DNA of 64,000 nucleotides from Sphingomonas gilva (GTDB lineage: Bacteria > Pseudomonadota > Alphaproteobacteria > Sphingomonadales > Sphingomonadaceae): assembly GCF_003515075.1 (NCBI RefSeq), contig NZ_QWLV01000001.1, positions 124,001 to 188,000 of the forward strand, read 5' to 3'. Both the position numbers and the translations under genes were made by a program. The notes under the pieces are model-generated. The model had not been told where the DNA came from. It saw only the letters and a program-made list of their open reading frames with translations, and did no database searches. The stretch's first letter is position 1. Every line of letters begins with the position of its first letter. Shown one piece after another: positions 63,917 through 64,000 of the stretch.

Positions 63917-64000
63917 GGGCGATCGATTGGGCCGTCCGCACGCTTTTGCTGGTGCTCGCCGGCATGGCGACGCTGGCGGTGATCGGATCGATCGCCGCGA
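63913..64000 (+). CDS. start of a secreted or membrane protein (partial)
   Basis: Only 29 codons are visible ([20 protein letters not shown] and on). They form a charged start and a long hydrophobic segment, as in a signal peptide or membrane anchor. The ATG overlaps the crtZ stop by four bases, so it belongs to the same operon. The rest of the gene lies outside the window and no function can be assigned. Confidence 0.6.
   Translation, partial: MRAIDWAVRTLLLVLAGMATLAVIGSIAA

Overview
The window reads as a chromosomal segment of a high-GC alphaproteobacterium of the Sphingomonadales (Sphingomonas-like). Evidence: the block rpmF-plsX-fabH-ihfA-merR, class I lysyl-tRNA synthetase, a CrtZ-type carotenoid hydroxylase, a large TonB-dependent receptor beside glycosidases, dispersed palindromic repeats at gene ends, and very high GC third positions. 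I see no prophage, insertion sequence with a transposase, plasmid gene or CRISPR array.

Region 1 (1-3020) holds the end of an aminopeptidase P gene, a dispersed repeat, a 44-residue ORF, tRNA-Thr(GGT) with its promoter, and an overlapping MFS transporter/SGNH hydrolase pair. Region 2 (3041-16163) is the richest: a full non-phosphorylated-entry galactose route (De Ley-Doudoroff type). It contains galactose 1-dehydrogenase, an IlvD/Edd-type aldonate dehydratase, KDGal kinase (dgoK) and KDPGal aldolase (dgoA). It also carries a periplasmic mutarotase, a GH-A clan glycosidase, a GH43 lipoprotein, a sodium/sugar symporter, a FadR-type GntR regulator and a TonB receptor. Two of its promoters share a tandem 9-bp motif.

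Region 3 (16164-23373) has a shattered VOC pseudogene, an HNH nuclease, gluQ, a HIG1-like protein, a cobalamin adenosyltransferase that seems to start at CTG, egtB-egtD for ergothioneine, a DUF1176 lipoprotein and 3-hydroxyacyl-CoA dehydrogenase. Region 4 (23555-35150) has a GST, a second mutarotase with an alginate-lyase-family enzyme, and a split 'ligase-associated' DNA-damage set (exonuclease, Lhr-like helicase, PdeM) whose ligase is absent. An AraC regulator, a retropepsin-like protease, an M19 dipeptidase and MgtC lie among them.

Region 5 (35151-43960) has msrA, a 41-residue membrane protein, an aspartate aminotransferase, a pabB-pabC fusion, an S9 peptidase, an MBL hydrolase, a truncated binding-protein-like lipoprotein and a CDF transporter. 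The CDF gene runs into a 315-bp inverted-repeat element. Region 6 (43954-51907) has a MAPEG protein, the rpmF-merR block, a GIY-YIG ORF disrupted by a repeat, SixA, a DinG-like helicase and a Uma2 nuclease. Region 7 (51962-64000) has lysK, an NhaP-like antiporter, an OmpA lipoprotein, nhaA, an HDAC-like amidohydrolase, acylphosphatase, a PhyH dioxygenase behind a Shine-Dalgarno hairpin, etfBA, sucC, a small lipoprotein, crtZ and the start of another gene.

A recurrent theme is that palindromic repeats sit exactly at gene 3' ends. In several cases (gluQ, the CDF transporter, MAPEG, the GIY-YIG ORF) they changed the stop codon or the C-terminus. All functional calls rest on motif recognition from the sequence alone; no database search was run.
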